Below, piece after piece: positions 25,344-33,571 of a stretch of 64,000 bases of DNA. The notes under the pieces are model-generated. The model was not told where the DNA came from. It was given only the letters and a program-made list of their open reading frames with translations, and did not search any database. Within the stretch, counting starts at the first letter, position 1. The number at the start of each line of letters is the position of its first letter. A program made the position numbers and the translations under genes. Source of the stretch: Agrobacterium tumefaciens (GTDB taxonomy: Bacteria > Pseudomonadota > Alphaproteobacteria > Rhizobiales > Rhizobiaceae); NCBI RefSeq assembly GCF_005221325.1, contig NZ_CP039889.1:1624501-1688500 (forward strand). The letters run 5' to 3'.

Positions 25344-26210
25344 TTACCAGTGGAGGCGATTGAGAAAGGTCCTGATCAGCGGAGCAACCTCGTCTAGGTT
25401 TGTCTCTAGGAGCCAGTGTCCTCCGTCCAGCAAATGAAGCTCGGCATCCGGCAGATCGCGGAGGTAGGCGCGAGCGGAACGCTCAGGCATATAGTGATCC
25501 TGCGGCCCCCAAATGATGATAGTCGGTGGCTGATAGGTTTGAAGATAGCGACGGTGGATCGGAAACCAGTCCCGGTTTGCCTTCAGGTCGGAAAGAAGCT
25601 CCGCCGCCATATTTTTTCTTCTCTCGGTCATAAGGCTCCAATGCAATTGCCAGAGGTCCGGAGGAATGATCGCAGAAAGCTCAGGGCGCACGTCATTTAG
25701 AAACTCTTCGCGAAAGTTCTCTTCGGTAACGGCATCGCGCAATTCGGCATGCATCCGGTCTGCAGGCAGGGACCAGAACTTTTCGATGTCGGCGTATTTC
25801 GGTCCCAACGCGTCTTCGTAGGGAATGTCGCCGTTCTGGATGATCTGTCCGACGATCCGATCCGGCTTCATGATCGCGAGCCTCGCCCCGATCGGAGAGC
25901 CGAAGTCGTGCAGGTAGAGCACGAAGCGGTCGAGACCCAGCATCTCGACAAATGTGTTGAGCCAGACGGCATAGCCGTCAAAAGTGCAGGAGAAGGTCGC
26001 AGGACTGCTGCTGTAGCCGAAGCCCGGAAAGTCCGGTGCGATCAGCCGCCATTCGTCGGCCAATCTCGGCATGAGGTTTCGGAATTCGAAGGATGAGCAG
26101 GGATAGCCGTGCGGCAACAGGACAACCGGTGCGTCCGGCGGGCCAGCTTCTCGATAGAACGTATCGACCTCGGCAACCAGGGCTCTGCAATGTCTGATAC
26201 GGCTATCCAT
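25344..26210 (-). CDS. Alpha/beta hydrolase, haloalkane dehalogenase/epoxide hydrolase-like
   Basis: A 288-residue alpha/beta hydrolase. The oxyanion segment HGYPCSS is at residues 34-40; the nucleophile elbow LHDFGSPIG puts an aspartate (Asp102) where esterases have serine, as in haloalkane dehalogenases and epoxide hydrolases. The catalytic His is in DGGHWLLE near the C-terminus and an acid in WGPQDHYMP. The ATG at 26210 has GAGGGAG upstream; the TTG at 26225 is rejected. It stands alone between the gene remnants and a sugar importer. Confidence 0.82.
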   Translation of the reverse strand: MDSRIRHCRALVAEVDTFYREAGPPDAPVVLLPHGYPCSSFEFRNLMPRLADEWRLIAPDFPGFGYSSSPATFSCTFDGYAVWLNTFVEMLGLDRFVLYLHDFGSPIGARLAIMKPDRIVGQIIQNGDIPYEDALGPKYADIEKFWSLPADRMHAELRDAVTEENFREEFLNDVRPELSAIIPPDLWQLHWSLMTERRKNMAAELLSDLKANRDWFPIHRRYLQTYQPPTIIIWGPQDHYMPERSARAYLRDLPDAELHLLDGGHWLLETNLDEVAPLIRTFLNRLHW

Positions 26211-26474
26211 TCTCTGCTCCCTCAAAAGATAAGAGTGCGGAGCACGTCAAATGGTTCCACTCGACCGTCCGTAAGCTATAAATTACTCCAATCCTGAGAC
26301 GCCATAGCGAGCGATGCACCGGTGGGAAACGACCAGCATTGAAGACGATTCAGGCGGCCCTACTCGGCGAAAGGCCGATCTGCTCTACGTCGTATGGCGC
26401 AGATTGATACCGCCATTCGAGCAGTGAAAGTTTCATCATCGTGCCGCGCGATATAGAACGGAAGCTGTGAGGCG

Positions 26475-27353
26475 CTATCCCTTTATCCCGCTCGCGGCGA
26501 TACTGGAGATGAACAGCCTCTGCAGGCAGAGATAAAAGATCAGGACCGGCAGTGTGATGATGGTGAGATAGGCCATCACTTCACCCCATGGTGTATTGAG
26601 CTGGAAGAAGTATTGCAGCCCCACCATCACAGGGCGGTAAGCCTCGGACTGGGTAACAAGAAGCGGCCACAGATATTGCTGGCTGTACATGACGAGAAAC
26701 TTCAAGATCGCCGCCGTTGCGATGACCGGGCCGCTGAGCGGCATCACCACCTGCGCGTAAATCCGCAGCCAACTGGCACCGTCTATGCGTGCCGCCTCCA
26801 GCAACTCCTTAGGCAGATCTTTGAAATATTGCACGAAGAGAAAAATCGTCAGCCCATCCGCAATCCATGGAATGATCTGCACATGCCAGGAGTTGAGCCA
26901 GCCCCAGGTAAACCCATCGCTGCCAATCCATGGCAGATTGTTAACTTCCAGCAGCAGCGGCACGGCAATGGTTTCAAAGGGAATGATGAGCGTGGCAAGG
27001 ATGATGGAGAAGAGAACATCCTTTCCGCGCCAGTTCAAAAAAGTGAAGGCGAAGGCGGCGAGCGAGCCAAGCAGCAGGGCGAGAAACACGGTAACGCCGG
27101 TTACCAGCACCGAATTGAATATGAAGGTCGCGATCGGCGCCCGGGCAAAAGCCGCGGTGTAGTTTCCGAGTGAAAGATCTCCCACAGGGAGGAAGGCGCG
27201 TATCGACGTGGCATCATTCAGCAACTGGTCGTTCGGTTTTAACGATGAGAACCCCATGAACAGCAGGGGCAAAATGAAGATCGCCGCGAAGGCAAGCATG
27301 AGTGCGTAATTGCCAATGAGAAAAGCGAGGCTCTTGCGTTGTCCGGCCTGCAT
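26475..27353 (-). CDS. Sugar ABC transporter permease (MalG-type)
   Basis: A 292-residue inner-membrane permease of the CUT1 carbohydrate family. It has six hydrophobic segments and the cytoplasmic EAA loop LLEAARIDGASWLRIYAQVVMPLSGPV that docks the ATPase. The start overlaps the stop of the MalF-type gene (TGATG). The protein ends SGIKG, as is usual for MalG-like permeases. No ATPase gene follows; the nearest suitable one is the MsmX/UgpC-type gene at 36553. Confidence 0.92.
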   Translation of the reverse strand: MQAGQRKSLAFLIGNYALMLAFAAIFILPLLFMGFSSLKPNDQLLNDATSIRAFLPVGDLSLGNYTAAFARAPIATFIFNSVLVTGVTVFLALLLGSLAAFAFTFLNWRGKDVLFSIILATLIIPFETIAVPLLLEVNNLPWIGSDGFTWGWLNSWHVQIIPWIADGLTIFLFVQYFKDLPKELLEAARIDGASWLRIYAQVVMPLSGPVIATAAILKFLVMYSQQYLWPLLVTQSEAYRPVMVGLQYFFQLNTPWGEVMAYLTIITLPVLIFYLCLQRLFISSIAASGIKG

Positions 27354-28441
27354 CACTGTTTCTCCCTTGTCACGTATCGCTGTATCAGTGAAATGCACAG
27401 AACAAGCAGGAACAGGACGACCGAGATTGCAGAGCCTGCTGCGATATCCTGTTGTCGATATCCCCGCTCAACCGCTTGATAGACGATGCTCTGAGTAGCG
27501 TCGCGAGGTCCGCCTTTGGTCATCACATCGATCTGCGCAAAAAGCGCAAAAGCCTGCATGGTGATAACAATGATAATCAGCACGGCCGTGTTGCGCAGCA
27601 GTGGCCAGGTTATCATACGGAACTTCTGCCAGCGGCTTGCGCCTTCGATATCGGCCGCCTCATAAAGATCTGGAGAGATGGTTTGCAGGCCGGAAAGCCA
27701 TATGACCATGTGGAAGCCAACGCCCTGCCAGACCGACATTACCAGAATGGCCCATAAGGCGGTCTCGGTTCTGCCCAGCCAGTCGACAGGCTGGAACAGC
27801 CCGAGGCTCATGTAACTCAAAAGGCTGTTCAGAAGCCCGTTATCCGCCGCATAGATAAACCTCCACAGAAGCGCCACCACAACCACCGACAGCACCACCG
27901 GCATGAAATAGATTGCGCGGAAAATCGTGACGCCGGGTATCTTCTGGTTCACCAACACGGCAAGAAACAGCGCCAGAGCGGCCTGAACCGGCGCGACGAC
28001 GGCCACGAAGGAAAGCGTATTGACGAGGGCCGTCAAAAACACGACATCGCTTGCCAGAATGACGATCTGGTTCTCGCCCCAGGTAAAACTCTTATATTCC
28101 CGCATCCCTTCAAGATGGGGGTAGTCGGGATTGTTGCGCGTGAAATTGCGAATTCGCGGATAGGAGATGGTGCCGTCCGTCTCCCGGCTGATGCTCCCAT
28201 CCGTCTCCCTTTCCGGCTCGAGCGTCAGCACGCCGACACCCAGCAGGCGGGTGTAGTTTTCCACGCCGACAAACTCGGTCGGATTGGGAGATGTCAGCCG
28301 CTGGTTGGTGAAGGAAAAGCCGAGCCCGAGCAGAAAGGGTGTGATCAGGAACAGCCCGATCAGCACAACCGCCGGCGCGGACATGAACCAACCCGTGAGG
28401 CTGTCCCGTGTCAGTTTTCCCTGAGAAGTAAAGTGCGCCAT
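27353..28441 (-). CDS. Sugar ABC transporter permease (MalF-type)
   Basis: A 362-residue CUT1 permease with the EAA loop YEAADIEGASRWQKFRMITWPLL. The protein is longer than most partners (about 300) because of an extended periplasmic loop after the first transmembrane segment. That loop carries an 8-residue tandem repeat, RETDGSIS-RETDGTIS, encoded by a 24-base direct repeat at 28166-28213. The gene lies between the binding-protein gene and the second permease on one transcript, opposite to the GntR regulator. Confidence 0.92.
   Translation of the reverse strand: MAHFTSQGKLTRDSLTGWFMSAPAVVLIGLFLITPFLLGLGFSFTNQRLTSPNPTEFVGVENYTRLLGVGVLTLEPERETDGSISRETDGTISYPRIRNFTRNNPDYPHLEGMREYKSFTWGENQIVILASDVVFLTALVNTLSFVAVVAPVQAALALFLAVLVNQKIPGVTIFRAIYFMPVVLSVVVVALLWRFIYAADNGLLNSLLSYMSLGLFQPVDWLGRTETALWAILVMSVWQGVGFHMVIWLSGLQTISPDLYEAADIEGASRWQKFRMITWPLLRNTAVLIIIVITMQAFALFAQIDVMTKGGPRDATQSIVYQAVERGYRQQDIAAGSAISVVLFLLVLCISLIQRYVTREKQ
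28166..28213 (-). repeat. 24-base in-frame tandem repeat in a permease gene
   Basis: Two adjacent 24-base units encode RETDGSIS and RETDGTIS in a periplasmic loop. The units differ at several bases, mostly at silent positions, so the duplication is not very recent. Confidence 0.7.
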
Positions 28442-28454
28442 CGGTCACGTACCC

Positions 28455-29723
28455 CTATTTGGGTTGGTAACCGGAATTGCGTTCTATGTTGTTATTTATC
28501 TCGTCCGCTGCGTTATCAAGTGTATCTGCAACATCCGCGCCGTTGGCAATGTCGGAAAGAGCCTTGGCAAAGACCGGCGACATGAACGCGTAAGCCGGGG
28601 TCACCGGCCGCAATGTTCCCTGGCGCTTGGACAGTTCGAAGAACACTTCAAGCGGGCCGCCCTGCTTGTAGTTTTTCGTCATCTGGGCGGCCGAGGAAGT
28701 GGCCGGGATAAGGCCGATCGCGTCCGAGAACTGCGCGAGATATTTGTCCTGTATCGCGAATTCGATGAAGGCGGATGCGCCCTCCGGATGCTTGCTGGTG
28801 GCAGACACACCAAACTGCCAGGATCCGGCACCGATCTTCGGACCCTCCCCGAAATCAGGCGCCGGCAAGAACAGCAGGTCGTCGCCATATTTCTCAAGCG
28901 CCTTCACCGCAACCCAGTTGCCCATCCATTGCAGGGCGTGGCGACCTTCCAGAAAGCCGGTTTCATGGTCGGCAGGGGATTGTGACGTTCCGGGCGCAAG
29001 CTTCTTTTCGAACAGAGACTGCCACCATTCTCCGAACTTGACAGCATTGTCGCCGTTAAGGGCGTTCTCGGCGGTCTGATACTTTTCCTTGTCGATCAAG
29101 CTGCCGCCGAAGCTTTCCAGAAATGGGCTGAAAGCATAGCTGTACCATTCGGTTTTATCGGCCATGCCCAGATCGATCGCATAGTCGAACTTGCCGCTGG
29201 CAGCGAGCTTCTCAAGCGCCGCATTGAACTCATCACCGGTCCACGGCTTATCAAGGGTTGGAATGCGAATACCGTTTTCATCCAGAACCGATTTGCGCGC
29301 GAAGACTGCGACCGCCGCGTCCCACAGGCCGACGGAATAGAGCTTGTCTCCCCATCTTCCCACGGCGCCGGGGAGGAAGTTTGCAAGCTTTGCTTCATCG
29401 ATCTGTAGTGGTTGCAGATAACCGGACCATGCCCAGTTCGGCATGTTCGGCCCATCGACATCCAGAATGTCAGGCAGCTTGTTGGAAAGTGCCGCAGCAG
29501 TGACGGACTCGTTATAGGCACTCTGGGGAAATTCCTGAAGCGAGACCCGCCAGTCTGACTGAGACGAATTGAAGTCGTCGATGATACCGGCCAGAATCTT
29601 GCGTTCTTCAACATTGCCTGCGCCGTGATACCACATCGTCAGGTCGGTCTGCGCCAATGCGGCAGTGGAAAAAAGCATCGACAGGGCAGCGGCTGCTCCC
29701 ACAAAAATGGCTTTGGTGATCAT
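28455..29723 (-). CDS. Sugar-binding periplasmic protein (CUT1)
   Basis: A 422-residue solute-binding protein of the SBP_bac_1 family. The signal peptide is residues 1-24 (AIFVGAAAALSMLFSTAALA). The mature chain has LTMWYHGAGNVEERKILAGI and YSVGLWDAAVAVFARKSVLD, typical of oligosaccharide binders. A very strong ribosome site AGGAGGAGGACAATCC precedes the ATG. It is the first gene of the importer, divergent from the GntR regulator, and ligand is presumably a fragment of the polysaccharide processed by the genes to the right. Confidence 0.9.
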   Translation of the reverse strand: MITKAIFVGAAAALSMLFSTAALAQTDLTMWYHGAGNVEERKILAGIIDDFNSSQSDWRVSLQEFPQSAYNESVTAAALSNKLPDILDVDGPNMPNWAWSGYLQPLQIDEAKLANFLPGAVGRWGDKLYSVGLWDAAVAVFARKSVLDENGIRIPTLDKPWTGDEFNAALEKLAASGKFDYAIDLGMADKTEWYSYAFSPFLESFGGSLIDKEKYQTAENALNGDNAVKFGEWWQSLFEKKLAPGTSQSPADHETGFLEGRHALQWMGNWVAVKALEKYGDDLLFLPAPDFGEGPKIGAGSWQFGVSATSKHPEGASAFIEFAIQDKYLAQFSDAIGLIPATSSAAQMTKNYKQGGPLEVFFELSKRQGTLRPVTPAYAFMSPVFAKALSDIANGADVADTLDNAADEINNNIERNSGYQPK

Positions 29724-29760
29724 GGATTGTCCTCCTCCTGACGAAGGGTAACTTCAACGT

Positions 29761-29874
29761 CTACGGATTGTTCCGCAGAAAGTCTGCAAGCGACAGATTG
29801 CGGAAACCGTTATCCTGCATGAACAGCTGGGTAAAAAGGTGCCGCGTGCGCGCACGTAAAATTGGTATGATCAT
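29761..29874 (-). CDS. Possible 37-aa upstream ORF before the sugar-binding protein
   Basis: A short frame starting MIIPILRARTRHLFTQLF with GGGAG six bases before its ATG, ending 37 bases before the binding-protein gene on the same strand. It resembles nothing I know. It may be translated as a leader peptide or may simply be leader sequence. Confidence 0.3.
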   Translation of the reverse strand: MIIPILRARTRHLFTQLFMQDNGFRNLSLADFLRNNP

Positions 29875-29892
29875 TGAATTCTCCCGGAATTC

Positions 29893-29906
29893 ATCATACA
29901 TATTTT
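29893..29906. promoter_or_regulatory. Candidate GntR operator at gntR/binding-protein promoter
   Basis: The sequence ATCATACATATTTT lies between the GntR gene and the divergent importer. Thirteen of 14 bases match ATCATACGTATTTT at 33391, upstream of the lyase gene and the second importer. Shared presence at both divergent promoters of the locus suggests an operator. Confidence 0.5.
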
Positions 29907-29937
29907 GCAGGCCTCCCGGGTGGCCCGATTTTAATGC

Positions 29938-30690
29938 ATGGTGATCGACGTGGCTGAACAGCAAAAACAGCGCAGCAAATCTTCCGGCTCTCTGGTTACC
30001 AAAGTCAGTCTGAGCCTTAGACATGCGATTGCGTCAGGGCAATATGGCCCCGGCGACCGCTTGCCCAGCGAGATCGAAATGACGGAGACCCATGGCGTCA
30101 GCCGCACGGTGGTGCGCGAGGCGGTCACGGCCCTGCGCTGCGATGGACTGGTGGAAGTTCGCCAGGGGGCGGGCATTTTTGTGCTGAAGCGCGAAAAGGA
30201 GAGGTTACCCGCGCCCGGTGTCGATCGCGCCCGGCTTTCGTCCGATCTTGAGGTTCTGGAGATCAGAACGCCGCTTGAAATCGAGGCGGCGGGGCTGGCG
30301 GCCCTTCGCCGTTCTCCGTCGCAGGAAGAGGCCATTTTCGACTGTCACGCCCGGCTTCTCAAATGTATCGACGAAAACCGCTCCATTCGCGAGGCCGATC
30401 TGGCGCTGCATATGGCCATTGCGGCGGCCACCAACAATCCGCTCTTCACGCAGTTCCTCGAGCTACACGGTCAGGCCGTGATCCCGCAATCCCGCGTGGT
30501 GCCCGAGACCCGGGAAAACGACCAGACGGCCTATCGACGGCTGATCCATAGGGAACATGAGGCCATCGTCATCGCCATATCGGACAGGAATGAGCAGGAT
30601 GCCAAACTGGCCATGCAGGCGCATCTGCGCGGCAGCCAGAACCGCTATCGCGACATGATGCGCGACCTTCGCGGCATTTCGCACAGCTAG
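29938..30690 (+). CDS. GntR-family regulator, FadR subfamily
   Basis: A 250-residue regulator with an N-terminal winged helix (GDRLPSEIEMTETHGVSRTV, then REAVTALRCDGLVEVRQGAG) and an all-helical FCD effector domain holding metal-ligand-like residues (D and H in LALHMAIAAATNNP). FadR-type GntR proteins commonly sense uronates or other acids. It is divergent from one sugar importer and close to the lyase and GH88 genes, so it probably controls the polysaccharide locus. Its TAG stop lies in a CTAGAGCATTTCC repeat element. Confidence 0.9.
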   Translation: MVIDVAEQQKQRSKSSGSLVTKVSLSLRHAIASGQYGPGDRLPSEIEMTETHGVSRTVVREAVTALRCDGLVEVRQGAGIFVLKREKERLPAPGVDRARLSSDLEVLEIRTPLEIEAAGLAALRRSPSQEEAIFDCHARLLKCIDENRSIREADLALHMAIAAATNNPLFTQFLELHGQAVIPQSRVVPETRENDQTAYRRLIHREHEAIVIAISDRNEQDAKLAMQAHLRGSQNRYRDMMRDLRGISHS

Positions 30691-30746
30691 AGCATTTCCG
30701 GTGAAGCCGCATCGCGGTTTGTGACCAAAAAACCGGGGTAGTCAGG
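30687..30746 (+). repeat. Partial copy of the CTAGAGCATTTCC intergenic repeat
   Basis: Starts CTAGAGCATTTCCGGTGAAG and overlaps the gntR stop codon. It begins with the same CTAGAGCATTTCC as the minus-strand end of the repeat at 17992-18098, then diverges. The right end is approximate. Confidence 0.5.
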
Positions 30747-30749
30747 AAT

Positions 30750-31547
30750 TTACGATGCTTCCCGCAGATCCGCGCCCCAGACCTCGATTTGTGTCAGCGC
30801 GGGAAAAGGCGAGGGGTCATCCGCTTTTTTCAGATCGTGGAGGCGGATCCATTCCACCCGGCGCGGCGCGACCGGGAACGTCTGGGCGGCACCGGTTTTC
30901 TGCAGGGTGAAGCGCGCACTGTCGCCGTCGGAAAATGTGACGCTTGCCTCTTCCCACCAGGCGTCATGGGGAAAATCCGCCCTCAGATAAAATGTCAGCT
31001 GGTCGATCAGAACCGCGCGACCGAAAACAAGCGTCAACGAGGCTTCAGGATCACGGTTGATACCCCAGCTGGTATAGGGCCAGAAACCATGGCCGGCGCT
31101 CACCTTTTCGCCGTCGATGACATTACGGGCCGCAAATGCGGCTTCCCCACGCGTTTCGGTACTCGCATGGACATGCGGAAACAGCGCGGTGTTTTCGTGA
31201 TCATCGAACGGGTTCAGGGCGAGATTCCTGCGAGCACCGATCTCACCGGCAAGCGCACAACGTGCCGCAATCCGGTGAATGTTCCCGTTGAAAGCCTGCG
31301 GCGGATAGGACTTGCGCTTCGCCGCGAAAGGAACCGGCAGGACAAATTCGGCCTTCTGCAAAAAAACAAGCGTGGGCGGCATGGCCGCATCAAGGCTGAG
31401 CCAGATATGGCCCGGCTCAGAAGCTTCGACGACGAGCCTGTCGCCTTCGCAATATTCGGCGCGATAGACGAGGAACACCTCGTCCTCCGCCGCAGCCTCC
31501 GCCAGAATGGCGCCAGCCGCATTGACGACCTTGAGTGTAAGCTTCAT
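30750..31547 (-). CDS. Discoidin-like carbohydrate-binding protein
   Basis: A 265-residue protein without a signal peptide. The C-terminal half (from about residue 135) looks like an F5/8 type C fold: ARNVIDGEK, a WPYTSWGINRD segment, then LTLVFGRAVLIDQLTFYLRA and a final IEVWGADL strand. The N-terminal half contains beta-rich sequence with GHIWLSLDA. It probably binds a sugar chain in the cytosol. The ATG at 31547 has AAGGAA at good spacing; the ATG at 31553 is possible. It follows the lyase gene by about ten bases, so both share a transcript. Confidence 0.65.
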   Translation of the reverse strand: MKLTLKVVNAAGAILAEAAAEDEVFLVYRAEYCEGDRLVVEASEPGHIWLSLDAAMPPTLVFLQKAEFVLPVPFAAKRKSYPPQAFNGNIHRIAARCALAGEIGARRNLALNPFDDHENTALFPHVHASTETRGEAAFAARNVIDGEKVSAGHGFWPYTSWGINRDPEASLTLVFGRAVLIDQLTFYLRADFPHDAWWEEASVTFSDGDSARFTLQKTGAAQTFPVAPRRVEWIRLHDLKKADDPSPFPALTQIEVWGADLREAS

Positions 31548-31557
31548 CGGCATTTCC

Positions 31558-33345
31558 TTAACTGATCGTCAGGCACAGACGCTTGGCTTTGATGGGAACA
31601 AGAATGCGATAGATCATCGGCGGCAAAGACTGGCGAAGCCTGGCGTCGTCGATAGTGATTGTCTCGATGGTGAGCGCGCCCGCGCCTTCACAGACCACCC
31701 CTCCAAGACCCGGAAAGATCAGGTTTTCCGGCGTGACGATGGGCTTTTCGGCAACCATCAGCGACAGAACCGCATCTCTCTTGCCCTGATAATCATCGGT
31801 GACCTCGACGCGACTGCCGCGCAGCAACCGGACGCGCCGTCGGTAATGTTCGACCCCCGCATCGGGCGGATAAGCTCCGGCTATGTCGAAGGCAATTTCC
31901 GCCTGTTTTTCCGAAAACTCCGCCACAAAATCGCGTGCGGCAAACTCTGGCCCGGCGGCCTGCATGACGCCGCCGAAAATCGGCAGATTGTGAAAGGCCG
32001 ACTGCATTGTCCAGATTTCATATCGCTGCGGTGAAAAGGTTTTTGCGGTGTAAGTTTCCACCCCCACATCGATGATGAATGGCCGGCCATTCTTATAAAG
32101 CGTGAAACTGCCGACATCGTTGTGGTTGTGGCTTTCGCCATTATGGCCCGCCTTCACGGCAAGATCGAAAACCCCGTCGCGGGCAATCGCCAGCCCTATG
32201 CCAGGATAGGCAGTGTCGGACTTTGCCGGTTCTGGGGGAACAAACGCAGATAATTCTGATACGGCGAGAACCGCCTGAACGCGATACCAGAGGTTCCACT
32301 CCTTCTGCATCAACCTATCCGGTGAGCGTTTCCAGCAGGCGGCGGCGAAAGCCTGAAGCGGCAGGGACAAGACGGCCTTGCCGAAGAGATATTCCCGCAC
32401 CCCTGCGGTCTCGACCTTCGCCGGTGCGTCGGCGAAGTTGAAAAAACTGTCCTCCGCCACATGCATGTTGAGGATGAATTCCGCCATGTTGCGCAGTTTC
32501 GGCGTTTCGAAAAGCGGCATCATGGAGCCGGGGGCGCTGGCCTCGAGAATGCTCATTGCTCCGAACAGGCACAGTGCCGCATGGCCGTAATAAAGGACGC
32601 CCTCTTCGCAGGCTCCGTCTTCTGCATAATCCTTCTGAAACGCGTCGAGACTCTTGATTGCCTTTTTGACGACCGAACGTCGTGTCGGCTGGTCGGTGGG
32701 CAGCAGTAAGGTCGAAAGCAGGACGTTCTGGGTGATCCAGGCGGTCCAGTTATTCATCCGCTCGTCGCCATTCCCCATCCACCAGAAATGTTGCGCAAGA
32801 TAGGGCTGCGTGATCCGTCGGTCGATTTCGGCGCGGATACGGGATGGGAGGGGCGTATTTGTCCGTTCAAGTTCCGGCGCAAGCAGGTGTAGGCACAAGG
32901 CAAGATTGGCGCCCGTCTCGGCGGCGAACAGGTCGATCACCGGATGTTGCGGATCGGGTAGGGTATCTCTCGGACCGCCGCGAATATGGGAATTATGGGC
33001 GGGCAATTGCCAGCCGCTCTCTTCGCATATCAGCCAGAGACCGTCGATGATGGCATCGAGGAAGCGGCCCTGCGCCTCGGCGCATTCTCCGAGAACCAGC
33101 GCGTTCAGCTTCAGCCGGCGGGAAAAATAAAGTCCTTCGAAACGATCGCGATTGCCGCTTCGGCCGTATTCCCGGTAATCGCCCGCCAGAATGACGGACC
33201 AGGGCTCGCCAAGGGCCTGTTCCGCGGCCTCGACGAGACTGTCGCGAACCGCATCCGGCATTGAGGCACGAATTTTTTCCGCCGTCAGTTCCGAGCCGAA
33301 ATCGGCGAACCGATCGGGCAGGTGCCGCATCATTTCGACAAACAC
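31558..33345 (-). CDS. Heparinase II/III-family polysaccharide lyase
   Basis: About 595 residues: an N-terminal alpha-toroid (from RFADFGSELTAEKIRASMPD) followed by a heparinase II/III-like beta-sandwich with the conserved KAGHNGESHNHNDVGSFTLY segment, whose histidine and asparagine residues contribute to metal/substrate binding. Such lyases cleave uronic-acid-containing chains by beta-elimination. No signal peptide is seen, so it should act in the cytosol on imported oligosaccharides. Start: a GTG at 33345 with GGGAGG nine bases upstream; an ATG at 33333 is an alternative. The exact polymer is not predictable. Confidence 0.82.
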   Translation of the reverse strand: MFVEMMRHLPDRFADFGSELTAEKIRASMPDAVRDSLVEAAEQALGEPWSVILAGDYREYGRSGNRDRFEGLYFSRRLKLNALVLGECAEAQGRFLDAIIDGLWLICEESGWQLPAHNSHIRGGPRDTLPDPQHPVIDLFAAETGANLALCLHLLAPELERTNTPLPSRIRAEIDRRITQPYLAQHFWWMGNGDERMNNWTAWITQNVLLSTLLLPTDQPTRRSVVKKAIKSLDAFQKDYAEDGACEEGVLYYGHAALCLFGAMSILEASAPGSMMPLFETPKLRNMAEFILNMHVAEDSFFNFADAPAKVETAGVREYLFGKAVLSLPLQAFAAACWKRSPDRLMQKEWNLWYRVQAVLAVSELSAFVPPEPAKSDTAYPGIGLAIARDGVFDLAVKAGHNGESHNHNDVGSFTLYKNGRPFIIDVGVETYTAKTFSPQRYEIWTMQSAFHNLPIFGGVMQAAGPEFAARDFVAEFSEKQAEIAFDIAGAYPPDAGVEHYRRRVRLLRGSRVEVTDDYQGKRDAVLSLMVAEKPIVTPENLIFPGLGGVVCEGAGALTIETITIDDARLRQSLPPMIYRILVPIKAKRLCLTIS

Positions 33346-33390
33346 GCCCTCAAACCTCCCGCGCGTTCCGTAATCCCATATGGGCCTCCT

Positions 33391-33404
33391 ATCATACGTA
33401 TTTT
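33391..33404. promoter_or_regulatory. Candidate GntR operator between lyase and importer operons
   Basis: ATCATACGTATTTT, a 13/14 match to the site at 29893. It lies about 45 bases upstream of the lyase start, between the two divergent operons. Confidence 0.5.
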
Positions 33405-33444
33405 TAAAAAACCAGAAAATTTGTCTGACTTTGTGCAAAGTTGT

Positions 33445-33472
33445 TTGACCAATATCGATATTGTGTTATCCA
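33445..33472 (+). promoter_or_regulatory. Putative promoter of the glycan importer operon
   Basis: TTGACC and TATCCA are separated by 16 bases, about 100 bases before the permease start. The spacer contains the perfect palindrome CAATATCGATATTG (33450-33463), which could be a regulator site. Confidence 0.45.
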
Positions 33473-33571
33473 GAGCGCGGGAGGCGGCAGGGAGAAAACC
33501 CGTGTCGCAATGGGAAATGCAGGCTGCTGGCGCCAATGAAGTGGTGAAACGGCGGCAATGGGAGGTATGCT

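Noticed and set aside
33429..33440. Short palindrome CTTTGTGCAAAG near the glycan promoter
   Set aside because: Only 12 bases, not repeated at the other promoter of the locus, so not counted as an operator.
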